This document shows, piece after piece, positions 14,211 through 21,315 of a DNA stretch of 22,907 bases. The notes beneath the pieces were generated by a model. That model did not search any database, was not told where the DNA came from, and saw only the letters and a program-made list of their open reading frames with translations. A program made the position numbers and the translations under genes. The stretch spans positions 1 to 22,907 of the forward strand of contig JBGPHD010000031.1 in NCBI GenBank assembly GCA_041484135.1, read 5' to 3'. The first letter of the stretch is position 1, and each line of letters opens with the position of its first letter. The stretch is from JACORV01 sp041484135. GTDB lineage: Bacteria > Gemmatimonadota > Gemmatimonadetes > Gemmatimonadales > JACORV01.

Positions 14211-15550
14211 CACTCGGTTTTCTCCGCCGGCGGGTGGTCGGGTAGCGTGGCCTTGAGCGCGGCGCGCACCCACACGCGCACCTCGGCCAAGGTGGGTCGG
14301 AGCGGCACCGCCTTGGGCGGCGCCGCGGCGCGCAGGTGGGCCGCGAGCGAGTCGGGGTCCTGCATCGCCAGGGTCGCCACGTCGCGCACGCCGACCTGGG
14401 CCAGGCGCCGCGCGTTCACCGTGCCGATGCCGCGGAGCGTCACCAGTCGCGCCGCCTGCGACCAGCGCGCCGCTTCCTCGACGTCGCCGCCCGCCGCGCG
14501 CGCCAGCTCGTCGGCCGGGGCCGACGCGAGCTGGAACGGCGACATCCCCTCGGCGGCGAGACGATAGGCCACCGACGGCGGCAGCCCCGGCATCTCGATC
14601 ATGAACGGCGTGGTGCTGCTGATCGTGTAGCGCTCCATCCCGGTCAGCACGAAGACGCCGAACGCCACACCGAGGATGGCCGTCACCGTCTTCCGGCCCA
14701 GGCGCACCGGCCCCTCGAGCGGCACCTCCGGCGTCGAGATGCCGTACGACGCGAGCAGGTGGAACACCGACCAGCACTCGAGCGCGAAGACCGGGAACCC
14801 GAGGAAGCCCAGGAGCGGCATCTCGAAGAGCTTGAGCTCCTCGAGGCCCGGCACCGTGTAGATCCAGCGGCTGCGCGCGAACGAATTGTACGTCTCCCAG
14901 AGCAGGCCGACCGCGGCGCCGCCCGCCAGGAGCCGGAGGAGCCGGCCCGCCTCTCCGCGCGCGAGGTCCGCCAGCAGCGACCAGCGCGGGGCGCGCCGGT
15001 AGAGCGCCGGTTCGGCGAGCAGCGTCGTCGCGCCCCAGACCAGCGGGAAGAACCGGCGCGGCCAGATCAGCGGCAGCACGAGGAACAGCGTCCCCACCAC
15101 GGCCGAGAGCCGCAGCGCGAGGGGGGCGACGCGGAAGGATGGCGTCCGCACGCTGCGCATCACGCCCCACGTCTCCAGCACGCGCGCCGCGAGGAAGATC
15201 GCGGGCAGCACAGTCGCGAACGCCAGCGAGATCCCGACCCAGCGCGAGAGCCGGTCCGCGGGGACGTACACGTAGTACCAGTTGTCGATGCGCCAGTTGA
15301 GCAGCTCGAAGAAGAACCAGAAGACCGCCGACCACGCGAACAGCGAGAGCGCGTGCACCGGGCGGCGGCTGAAGGGGTCCTGTCCCTCGGCGCGGGCGAT
15401 CACCGCGGCCATGACGAGGATGGTGGGATACCAGCAGGCGAGGTAGAGCCACGTCGCCGCGGGCTCCGCGCCGCGCAGCGCCAGGCCGATGCCGAGCCCG
15501 ATCACCAGCGCCGAGAGGGCCGCCACGTAAGGCGCCTGACGTGACGTCAT
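14210..15550 (-). CDS. Polytopic membrane protein with C-terminal HhH-like (DUF4332-type) domain
   Basis: A 446-residue protein. Residues 8 to about 325 hold roughly eight to nine membrane segments, with aromatic-rich loops (FWFFFELLNWRIDNWYYVYV; WETYNSFARSRWIYTVPG). After the last pass (about VTAILGVAFGVFVLTG) a soluble tail of about 120 residues contains VTLRGIGTVNARRLAQVGVRDVATLAMQDPDSLAAHL: a helix-hairpin-helix motif (RGIGTVNARRL) followed by a DP-x-x-L repeat, as in DUF4332 and related HhH tails. The frame is open upstream of 15550, but that part is Pro/Cys/Arg-rich and lacks conserved character; the ATG at 15550 directly precedes the first membrane helix and overlaps the stop codon of a 14-codon frame (ATGA). 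It is followed by, and coupled to, the amidohydrolase gene. Function unknown. Confidence 0.8.
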   Translation of the reverse strand: MTSRQAPYVAALSALVIGLGIGLALRGAEPAATWLYLACWYPTILVMAAVIARAEGQDPFSRRPVHALSLFAWSAVFWFFFELLNWRIDNWYYVYVPADRLSRWVGISLAFATVLPAIFLAARVLETWGVMRSVRTPSFRVAPLALRLSAVVGTLFLVLPLIWPRRFFPLVWGATTLLAEPALYRRAPRWSLLADLARGEAGRLLRLLAGGAAVGLLWETYNSFARSRWIYTVPGLEELKLFEMPLLGFLGFPVFALECWSVFHLLASYGISTPEVPLEGPVRLGRKTVTAILGVAFGVFVLTGMERYTISSTTPFMIEMPGLPPSVAYRLAAEGMSPFQLASAPADELARAAGGDVEEAARWSQAARLVTLRGIGTVNARRLAQVGVRDVATLAMQDPDSLAAHLRAAAPPKAVPLRPTLAEVRVWVRAALKATLPDHPPAEKTE

Positions 15551-15591
15551 CGTGGGGTCGGCGGGGCGCCCGGCGCCCGGACACGGCTCAT
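15547..15591 (-). CDS. Possible leader peptide of 14 codons before the membrane-protein gene
   Basis: A short minus-strand frame, MSRVRAPGAPPTPR, starts in one arm of an inverted repeat and ends with a TGA overlapping the ATG of the membrane-protein gene (ATGA). TAGGTT lies 6 nt before its ATG, with TTGCGA 16 nt further up, so a leaderless transcript could begin on this ATG and deliver ribosomes to the main gene. The Pro/Arg-rich content (APGAPPTPR) could slow ribosomes. It may equally be chance. Confidence 0.3.
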   Translation of the reverse strand: MSRVRAPGAPPTPR

Positions 15592-15611
15592 GCGGGCAAC
15601 CTAGCCCGCAT
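15590..15611. repeat. Perfect inverted repeat in the divergent start region
   Basis: ATGCGGGC-AACCTA-GCCCGCAT, 8-bp arms with a 6-bp spacer. The right arm contains the first two bases of the radical SAM start codon on the plus strand; the left arm contains the ATG of the 14-codon frame on the minus strand. The spacer supplies TAGGTT on the minus strand. A protein bound here would control both directions. Confidence 0.6.
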
Positions 15612-15625
15612 GGCGACCGTCGCAA
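15598..15625 (-). promoter_or_regulatory. Candidate promoter TTGCGA-N16-TAGGTT for the minus-strand operon
   Basis: On the minus strand TTGCGA (15620-15625), a 16-bp spacer and TAGGTT (15598-15603) precede the 14-codon frame by 6 nt. This would drive the membrane protein, amidohydrolase and small membrane protein genes. The -35 half lies inside the divergent radical SAM gene. Confidence 0.35.
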
Positions 15626-16428
15626 GCCCCGTCTACGTTTCCGGTGTGACCGCTCCGCTCGATCGCATCCCCAGCAGCGGCAAGATCCCCGGCTCCCCCC
15701 TCTGGGAGCGGATCATCAACGGCCCCATGCGCTCCCGCCGGCTCGGGCTCTCGCTCGGCCTCAACATCATCCCGCCGCGCTCCAAGCTCTGCACCTTCGA
15801 CTGCCCCTACTGCGAGTGCGGCTTCAACACCCCCAAGGCCGAGGGCGAGAAGTGGCCCAGTCCGGACATCGTCGCCGACGCCCTGCGCAAGACGCTCGGG
15901 TTTATGGGGGGCACGCGACCCGACTGGGTCACCTTCGCCGGCAACGGCGAGCCCACCATGCATCCGCGGTTCCCCATCGTGGTGGAGCGCGTCCTCGCCA
16001 CCCGCGACGAGGTGGCGCCAGGCCTCCGGGTCGGCATCCTCTCCAACGGCCTCGCGGCGGGGAAGCCGGCGATCCGGGATGCGCTGAACCGGCTCGACGC
16101 ACGGATGATGAAGCTCGATCCGGGGCCGACCACGGACGTCAACGGCGTCGCGTACGACCGCGAGTTGCTGGTGCGGAACTACGCCGGTCTCAAGGACGTG
16201 ATCGTGCAGGCGATGTTCGTGCGGGGACCGGGGTTCGACTGCGCCGACGAGGCGTCCGTGGCCGAATGGCTGGGGTGGCTCGCGCGCATCCGGCCGTCGG
16301 CCGTGCAGGTCTATTCGCTCGACCGCACGCCCGCGGACCGCCGGGTCGAAAAGGTCGCGCGCGACCGGCTGGAAGAGATCGCCGATCGCGCGCGCAAGGT
16401 CGTCAAGGTGACCGTAGACGTCTTCTAA
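15610..16428 (+). CDS. Radical SAM protein (COG0731-like Fe-S oxidoreductase)
   Basis: A 272-residue radical SAM enzyme. The cluster motif is C-TFD-C-PY-C (C-x3-C-x2-C), preceded by the segment MRSRRLGLSLGLNIIPP, which is typical of the COG0731 group of Fe-S oxidoreductases (relatives of the wybutosine enzyme TYW1), and followed by an extra Cys (YCECG). VTFAGNGEPTMHP is the GGE-like SAM-binding strand, ILSNGLA and MKLDPGP follow as usual barrel strands, and the C-terminus is short, leaving no room for a second cluster domain. The reaction is unknown. ATG at 15610 has no ribosome binding site; a GTG at 15646 is an alternative, the intervening residues being non-conserved in look. It is a single gene between divergent and convergent neighbours. 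Confidence 0.87.
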   Translation: MATVASPVYVSGVTAPLDRIPSSGKIPGSPLWERIINGPMRSRRLGLSLGLNIIPPRSKLCTFDCPYCECGFNTPKAEGEKWPSPDIVADALRKTLGFMGGTRPDWVTFAGNGEPTMHPRFPIVVERVLATRDEVAPGLRVGILSNGLAAGKPAIRDALNRLDARMMKLDPGPTTDVNGVAYDRELLVRNYAGLKDVIVQAMFVRGPGFDCADEASVAEWLGWLARIRPSAVQVYSLDRTPADRRVEKVARDRLEEIADRARKVVKVTVDVF

Positions 16429-16434
16429 GAGCGG

Positions 16435-16785
16435 CTACTTCTTCTTTTTCTTCTTCCCGCCCTTCTTTTTCTTCTTCTTCTCGGCCTTCCTCTTGGCCTT
16501 CTTCTTGGCCTTCTTGGCTTTCTTCGCCGCCTTCTTCGTGACCGGCTTCTTCTTCGCGGCCTTCTTCCTGGGCGCGGCCTTCTTCTTGGGCGCGGCCTTC
16601 TTCTTCTTCGCCGCCTTTTTCGGCTTCGGCTTCATCGGCGCCGGCGCGGCCGGCTTTGGAGCGGGCGGCGGTGGCGGGGGTGGCGGCGGCGGAGGTGGCG
16701 GCGCAGGCGGCGACCACTCCCGCTCCGGCATCGGGCTCGGGCTCGGCATGTCCCAGCCGGCACCGGTCACTTCTTCAGAGAACAT
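16435..16785 (-). CDS. Poly-proline and lysine/alanine-rich protein (histone-H1-like tail)
   Basis: A 116-residue low-complexity protein in three parts: residues 1-28, acidic to neutral (MFSEEVTGAGWDMPSPSPMP); a proline block with 13 consecutive prolines; then about 65 residues made almost only of Lys, Ala and a few Pro/Arg (repeats such as KKAAPKKKAAPRKK), ending in GG between two runs of six lysines. Lys/Ala-rich tails like this occur in bacterial histone-H1-like proteins and bind DNA or RNA without a fold; thirteen prolines would need EF-P for translation. It lies 6 bp from the convergent end of the radical SAM gene. The AAG/AAA codon runs make a long purine strand prone to slippage, so the length may vary. 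That it is translated is likely but not proved. Confidence 0.65.
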   Translation of the reverse strand: MFSEEVTGAGWDMPSPSPMPEREWSPPAPPPPPPPPPPPPPAPKPAAPAPMKPKPKKAAKKKKAAPKKKAAPRKKAAKKKPVTKKAAKKAKKAKKKAKRKAEKKKKKKGGKKKKKK

Positions 16786-16930
16786 GACTCATCCCCCCCA
16801 CGGTTGTGGCGCGGAAGCCGCGCGTCCCATCGGCATATACATTGCGCCCGTGAGCCCGCTCCGCAAGCAGAGTCGCGCACCCGTCGCAGCCGGGCAGCAC
16901 GAGTACACCGCGGACCCACGCACGCACGCA

Positions 16931-16963
16931 ATGTCGCCATGATGTCGTTATAGTGTCGACAAG
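16931..16963 (+). promoter_or_regulatory. Operator candidate: three tandem 11-bp direct repeats (ATGTCGNNATG)
   Basis: ATGTCGCCATG, ATGTCGTTATA, GTGTCGACAAG; TGTCG recurs exactly every 11 bp (16932, 16943, 16954). An 11-bp direct-repeat period is the layout of PhoB/OmpR-family boxes. A TATAGT (-10-like) lies inside the second and third units. The same array, on the other strand, lies at 22251-22283. Confidence 0.6.
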
Positions 16964-16974
16964 AGTGACTCTTG
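16960..16974. repeat. 15-bp perfect palindrome CAAGAGT-G-ACTCTTG
   Basis: Seven-bp arms around one central base, overlapping the last four bases of the third 11-bp repeat and lying where transcription would begin from TATAGT. Likely a binding site for a dimeric regulator. Confidence 0.5.
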
Positions 16975-17068
16975 CCGGAGGGACCGGCACAGGGATTGCC
17001 AAGTGCTACGAGGGAAAGCCGTTGGCCGGTGTTCGGCATTCTTCTAGCCGGGAAGGCGTTGTGGACGC

Positions 17069-17074
17069 TAGATT
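17069..17074 (+). promoter_or_regulatory. Candidate -10 element (TAGATT) 10 nt before the start at 17085
   Basis: Same hexamer as before the start at 7334, followed by 10 nt and ATG without a ribosome binding site. No -35 was recognised. Confidence 0.3.
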
Positions 17075-17084
17075 CCGGGCCCAC

Positions 17085-19454
17085 ATGAATCGTCACGTGC
17101 AAGCGCGAGCCGGGTTCTTGGTACTGGCCATCACCGCGGGGGCGATCGCAGCCCCGACCGCGGCGATGGCGCAGCGTCGCTGCCGCGCGAGCGAAGTGCA
17201 GATCTCACCTCCCGACGCGCAGGTCCGCGTCGGGCAACAGAGCCCGTTCCTCCCCACGGCCTACGACGCCAACGGCAATCCCTGCGCCGAGGCGACGTTC
17301 GTGTGGCGCACCAACAATCCGCGTGTCGCGACGGTGGACAACAACGGCATGGCGACGGGCGTCGGGCCGGGTGTCGCGATCATCACGGCGGTGACCGGGA
17401 CGGGCCCCGCGGCCAAGTCGGGCCAGGCCACGGTCCAGGTCGCGACGGCGGGCGCCGTCACCAACCAGTCGGAGCCGCCGCGTCCCGGCGGCGGCGGTGG
17501 CGGGATCAGGCCTCAGGGAGCAGGCTGTGCGGCGTGGGACCGCCAGCCCGACGGCAACGGGGTGCCTGAAGCGTTGTACGTCAACCCGCTGCGGTTGTCG
17601 CTGGTGCGCGGCGAGTCGCGGCAGCTCGAGTACCGCACCGTGCGCGGGGACTCGACGGGCGCGCGGGTGTGCATCGTCTTCGAGCCGGACCCGACGGGCG
17701 TTCGCATCGCGTCGGTGGACTCCCTCGGCAACATCAGCGCCGGCGCCGACACGGGCCATACCACCATCCGCGCCATCGTGCAGGGCGCGCACGTGCCGCC
17801 GCGCACCGTCAACGTCGAGGTCAAGGCCGATTCGATCGGCTTCGAGCGCGCGACCTTGTCGATGTCGCCGGGCACGTCGGACACGCTCCACATCGTGGTG
17901 CCGCACCAGGACAACCGGCCCTTCATCGCGCCGGGCCTCTTCCAGTTCTCCTCCAGCAATCCGAACGTGGCGCGGGTCGCGCTGGTGCGGCCGGTGGTCG
18001 ACGCCCTGTCGCCGGGCACCACGCGCATCACGGCCGAAAGCAACGCCTACGAGCCGATCACCGTCACGATCAACGTCCATCGCCGCGTGGTCGCGCTGGC
18101 CACCACGCCGTCCGATGACGCCGTGACGATCGCCATCGGCGGCCGGCTCGCCCTCGACGTCCACGCCATGGCGGACTCGTCGGCCGACGTCCCGCAGGCG
18201 CCGCTGACCTGGACGCGGCCCGATTCGACCGTCCTCCGCTACGACCCGACGACCCACGCGGTGACCGGGCTCCGGGTCGGTGAGACGTCGGTCTCCGTGA
18301 GCGCGCCGGCGGGTCGCGACTCCACCATCACCAAGCGGTGGCGGATCCGGGTCGTGGCGGGAGGCCTCGCGGTCTCGCACGCCCGGGTCGGTCTCGGTGT
18401 GGGAGAGCAGGTGCCGATCGCCGTGCAGCTCCTCGACGACCAGCGCCATCCCATCGGCCCGGCGACCGGCCTCACCTGGACCTCGTCGATCGACTCGGTC
18501 GCGCAGGTGCGCGACGGGCAGATCGGCGGCGTGCATCTCGGCCACGCCACCCTCACGGCGCACGCGACCTGGGATTCGATGGTGACGGTGGAGACGTTCG
18601 TGGTCGGCGACATGATCGTCTCCGCCCAGCGCGCCGGCCGCTGGGACCTGTTCATGATGAGCGGCGGCACCGCCACGCCCATCACCGCGGATACGCTGGT
18701 GGAATCGCAGGTCGCTTGGTCCCCGGACCTCACCCGCATCGCCTTCGTGGCGGCGCCGAGCGTCCGGTCCACCGACTTCCAGCTCTACGTCGCCAACGCG
18801 GACGGCACCAGCCCGGTGCGCATCACCAGCAACGACTCGGTCGTCATCGCGTCGCCGTCGTGGGTGCGCCCGTCCGGCGCGCAGATCGTCTACGAGGCCA
18901 CGCGCGGCGCGCGCGGCCAGATCTACCTCAGCAACTTCGACGGGACCGGGACGCGCCCCTTGACCAGCGGCGACAACTCGAACTCCGCTCCGGACGTGTC
19001 TCCCGACGGGCGCAAGATCGCCTTCGTGTCCCTTCGCGAGATCTCGGCCGGCCTCAGGAACTACGACATCTTCGAGATGAACATCGACGGCACCGGCGAG
19101 CGCCGGCTCACCACCAGCTCGCGGCGGGACGGATCGCCGGCCTATTCGGCCGACGGCCGTTTCATCTACTTCCTGCGCGACGAGGGGGCAGGGACCCAGC
19201 GGGTCTACAAGGTCGAGACCGGCGGCACCGGCGCCGAGACGCCGCTCACCCCGGTCGGCACCTTCGTCCGGGCCTTCAGCGTGTCCGCGGACCAGGCGAC
19301 GATCGCGTTGACCGTCGAGCAGCAGGGCTCCGGCGGCACGTCGGTCACACGGGTCGTGATCTTCGCGGTCGCGACCGGACAGATGACGCCGATGCCGTCG
19401 GGCCCCGACGAGCATCTCGCCGGGCCCGCGTACCGGCCCGCCACGCCGCGTTAG
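17085..19454 (+). CDS. Secreted Ig-like (BIG2) repeat protein with C-terminal TolB-like propeller
   Basis: A 789-residue exported protein. The signal peptide (1-29) ends TAAMA before QRR. Five Ig-like domains of the BIG2 type follow: about 33-122, 160-262, 265-352, 355-440 and 440-515; they show the typical (V/L)xWTSSxxxVAxVxxxGxxxGxxxGxxTxTA run (for example FVWRTNNPRVATVDNNGMATGVGPG and LTWTSSIDSVAQVRDG). A Gly/Pro-rich linker (PRPGGGGGGI) joins the first two. From about 516 a PD40/TolB-type beta-propeller runs to the end, with blades such as VAWSPDLTRIAFVAA, LYVANADGTSPVRIT, IYLSNFDGTGTRPLT, DVSPDGRKIAFVS and FEMNIDGTGERRLTT. Such proteins act in the periplasm or at the cell surface in binding. 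No lipobox. Regulation probably involves the 11-bp repeat array about 120 bp upstream. Confidence 0.86.
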   Translation: MNRHVQARAGFLVLAITAGAIAAPTAAMAQRRCRASEVQISPPDAQVRVGQQSPFLPTAYDANGNPCAEATFVWRTNNPRVATVDNNGMATGVGPGVAIITAVTGTGPAAKSGQATVQVATAGAVTNQSEPPRPGGGGGGIRPQGAGCAAWDRQPDGNGVPEALYVNPLRLSLVRGESRQLEYRTVRGDSTGARVCIVFEPDPTGVRIASVDSLGNISAGADTGHTTIRAIVQGAHVPPRTVNVEVKADSIGFERATLSMSPGTSDTLHIVVPHQDNRPFIAPGLFQFSSSNPNVARVALVRPVVDALSPGTTRITAESNAYEPITVTINVHRRVVALATTPSDDAVTIAIGGRLALDVHAMADSSADVPQAPLTWTRPDSTVLRYDPTTHAVTGLRVGETSVSVSAPAGRDSTITKRWRIRVVAGGLAVSHARVGLGVGEQVPIAVQLLDDQRHPIGPATGLTWTSSIDSVAQVRDGQIGGVHLGHATLTAHATWDSMVTVETFVVGDMIVSAQRAGRWDLFMMSGGTATPITADTLVESQVAWSPDLTRIAFVAAPSVRSTDFQLYVANADGTSPVRITSNDSVVIASPSWVRPSGAQIVYEATRGARGQIYLSNFDGTGTRPLTSGDNSNSAPDVSPDGRKIAFVSLREISAGLRNYDIFEMNIDGTGERRLTTSSRRDGSPAYSADGRFIYFLRDEGAGTQRVYKVETGGTGAETPLTPVGTFVRAFSVSADQATIALTVEQQGSGGTSVTRVVIFAVATGQMTPMPSGPDEHLAGPAYRPATPR

Positions 19455-19482
19455 CGGCGCTCCTCCGCTCCCGGCAACGACG

Positions 19483-20520
19483 ATGCGCGCCGCCACCATC
19501 CGGGCCCATGGAGGCCCGGACCAGTTGCGCGTCGAGGACCTCCCTCGTCCCACGCTCGAGGGGCCGCACGACGTGATCGTCGCGATGCGCGCCGGCGCCC
19601 TCAATCACCTCGACCTCTTCGTGCTCGAAGGGCTCCCCGGCCTCACCCAGGAGTTCCCGCACATCGTGGGCGCCGACGGCGCCGGCATCGTCGAAGCCGT
19701 GGGCCCGGCCGTCACGCGCGTCAAACCCGGCGACCGCGTGCTCCTCGACCCCGGCGTCTGGTGCGGCCGCTGCGAGTACTGCCTCGCCGGCGAGCAGTCC
19801 CTCTGCCTGACGTTCGGCGTCCTGGGTGAGCATCGCTCCGGCACCTTCGCCGAGGCGGTGCGGGTCCCCGAGACCAACGTGCACCGGTTCCCCGAGAGCG
19901 TGTCGTTCGAGGACGCGGCGGCGTACCCGCTCTGCTTCCTCACGGCATGGCGGATGCTCACGACGCGCGCGGCATTGCGAAGCGGCGAGACGGTGCTGAT
20001 CTGGGGGATCGGCGGCGGGATCGCGCTCGCGGCGCTCGCCATCGCGCGGCACCTCAAGGCGCGGACCATCGTCACCAGCGGGAGCGACGCCAAGCTCGCC
20101 CGGGCCACGGCGCTTGGAGCGGACCTCACGCTGAATCACCGCACCCAGGACGTCCGGGCCGAGGTCCGCAGGTTCACCGGGCGTCGCGGCGCGGAGGTGG
20201 TGGTGGATTCGGTGGGCAAGGCCACCTGGGAGATCAGCACCAGGTGCCTCGCCCCCGCGGGCCGGATCGTGACCTGCGGCGGCGCCACCGGACCCGTCGT
20301 CGAGACCGACCTGCGCCGGCTCTTCTGGTACCACCACACCATCCTGGGCTCCACGATGGGCAACGCGCGCGAGTTCGCGGAGATCACCCGGCTCCTTTCC
20401 GCCGGCGAACTCAAGCCGGTGGTGGACCAGGTCTTCCCCCTCGCCGAGACGCGCCGCGCCTACGAGCGGATGGCGTCCGGCGAGCAGTTCGGCAAGATTG
20501 TCGTGCGGATCGCGGAGTAG
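19483..20520 (+). CDS. Zinc-type alcohol dehydrogenase/quinone oxidoreductase (MDR family)
   Basis: A 345-residue medium-chain dehydrogenase/reductase. The GroES-like N-domain has NHLDLFVLEG and HIVGADGAGIVEAVG, then a four-cysteine structural zinc loop, C-GR-C-EY-C-LAGEQSL-C. The NAD(P) fold opens VLIWGIGGGIALAALAIAR; the segment RTIVTSGSDAKLARATALGAD has Ser where NAD-specific members carry an acid, which suggests NADPH. In the usual catalytic-zinc Cys position (after strand 2) there is Asn (ALNHLDL), as in quinone oxidoreductase or enoyl-reductase-like members that lack catalytic zinc. Substrate unknown. The ATG at 19483 follows the Ig/propeller stop codon by 28 bp and has no strong ribosome binding site. 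Confidence 0.9.
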   Translation: MRAATIRAHGGPDQLRVEDLPRPTLEGPHDVIVAMRAGALNHLDLFVLEGLPGLTQEFPHIVGADGAGIVEAVGPAVTRVKPGDRVLLDPGVWCGRCEYCLAGEQSLCLTFGVLGEHRSGTFAEAVRVPETNVHRFPESVSFEDAAAYPLCFLTAWRMLTTRAALRSGETVLIWGIGGGIALAALAIARHLKARTIVTSGSDAKLARATALGADLTLNHRTQDVRAEVRRFTGRRGAEVVVDSVGKATWEISTRCLAPAGRIVTCGGATGPVVETDLRRLFWYHHTILGSTMGNAREFAEITRLLSAGELKPVVDQVFPLAETRRAYERMASGEQFGKIVVRIAE

Positions 20521-20535
20521 GGCGCGGGAGGCGCG

Positions 20536-21303
20536 ATGGAACCGTTCCAGCGGCTCAAAGCCGGCCTCATGCAGATCGTGAACGTGCTGCCCGGGCTCCT
20601 GCTCGCGCTGGTGATCCTCATGGCCGGGTTCCTGGTGGCGCGCATGGTCGAGCGCCTGGTGGACGCCATGCTCGCCCGCGTCCACTTCGACCGCGAAGCC
20701 GCCAAGTGGGGCGTGACCGAGGCCGTCGAGCGCACGGGGACCCGCGAAGGGCCCGCCCGCGTGGTCGGCAAGCTGCTCTTCTGGTCGGTCATGCTGGTGG
20801 TGATCCTGCTCAGCTCGTCCGCGCTCGGCATCGAGAACATCAACGACATCTTCGGGAGCCTGATCGGCTACATCCCGACGGTGTTCGCCGCCATCATCGT
20901 CATCGTTCTCGGCCTCATCCTCGGCGAGTTCGTGCGGGCCCTGATCCTCGCCTCCGCCGGCGGCGTCGAAGGCGTGCCGACCCTGGCCAAGGTGGCCAAG
21001 GGCGTCGTCATCATGATCTCGGTGTTCATGGCGCTCCAGCAGGTGGGCGTCGCCGCGGACATCGTCACCACCGCCTTCACCCTCATCCTCGGCGCCGTCG
21101 CGCTGGCCGTCGCCCTCGCCTTCGGCTTGGGCAACACGCATCTCGCAGGGGAGATCACCCGCCGCTGGTACGACGCCGGGCGGAGCCGGAGCTGGGGACG
21201 CCGCAAGACCGACGAGTCGGCTCCGGGCGCGGAAACGGCCGCGCCGGCATCCGAGCCTCAGGGCCAGAAGTCCGCCGCCACGCGGGGCGAAGCGGCCGAC
21301 TGA
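20536..21303 (+). CDS. Membrane protein with MscS-related conserved TM helices (CmpX-like)
   Basis: A 255-residue protein with five predicted membrane helices at about 13-36, 79-98, 109-131, 152-172 and 177-199. The repeated conserved TM helix pattern and the ALAFGLGNTHLAGEI ending match the TM-helix family related to small mechanosensitive channels, but the MscS beta domain is absent: after the last helix there is only a basic then Ala/Glu-rich soluble tail (about 205-255). It may form or modulate a channel at the inner membrane. A GGGAGG lies 4 nt before the ATG, and the gap to the upstream dehydrogenase gene is 15 bp, so both form one transcript. It ends 12 bp from a convergent gene with no terminator between. 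Confidence 0.85.
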   Translation: MEPFQRLKAGLMQIVNVLPGLLLALVILMAGFLVARMVERLVDAMLARVHFDREAAKWGVTEAVERTGTREGPARVVGKLLFWSVMLVVILLSSSALGIENINDIFGSLIGYIPTVFAAIIVIVLGLILGEFVRALILASAGGVEGVPTLAKVAKGVVIMISVFMALQQVGVAADIVTTAFTLILGAVALAVALAFGLGNTHLAGEITRRWYDAGRSRSWGRRKTDESAPGAETAAPASEPQGQKSAATRGEAAD

Positions 21304-21315
21304 GCTTCCGTCGCA

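Larger units (their letters stand above)
16786..17084. other. 299-bp intergenic regulatory region between divergent genes
   Basis: Non-coding region between the Lys-rich protein gene (minus) and the Ig/propeller gene (plus). It contains three 11-bp repeats at 16931-16963, a 15-bp palindrome at 16960-16974, a TATAGT on the plus strand at 16949-16954, a TATATG on the minus strand near 16836, and TAGATT at 17069-17074. The first about 140 bases next to the Lys-rich gene show no repeat or RNA gene that I can recognise. The 16953-17084 part is open in frame with the downstream gene but has no signal-peptide character. Confidence 0.7.

Noticed and set aside
12507..15584. A 1025-residue continuous frame that would fuse the amidohydrolase to an upstream N-terminal half
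   Set aside because: The first half is an out-of-frame shadow of the membrane-protein gene; the amidohydrolase has its own signal peptide starting at 14210.
16953..17084. In-frame N-terminal extension of the Ig/propeller protein from GTG at 16953
   Set aside because: It would put 44 polar residues before a perfect signal peptide and overlaps the repeat array; ATG at 17085 is preferred.
16786..17084. tRNA gene, in particular selC, to match the selenocysteine-type SelD
   Set aside because: No T-loop (GTTCRANNC) with flanking stem or acceptor ending in CCA was found here or in the other gaps.
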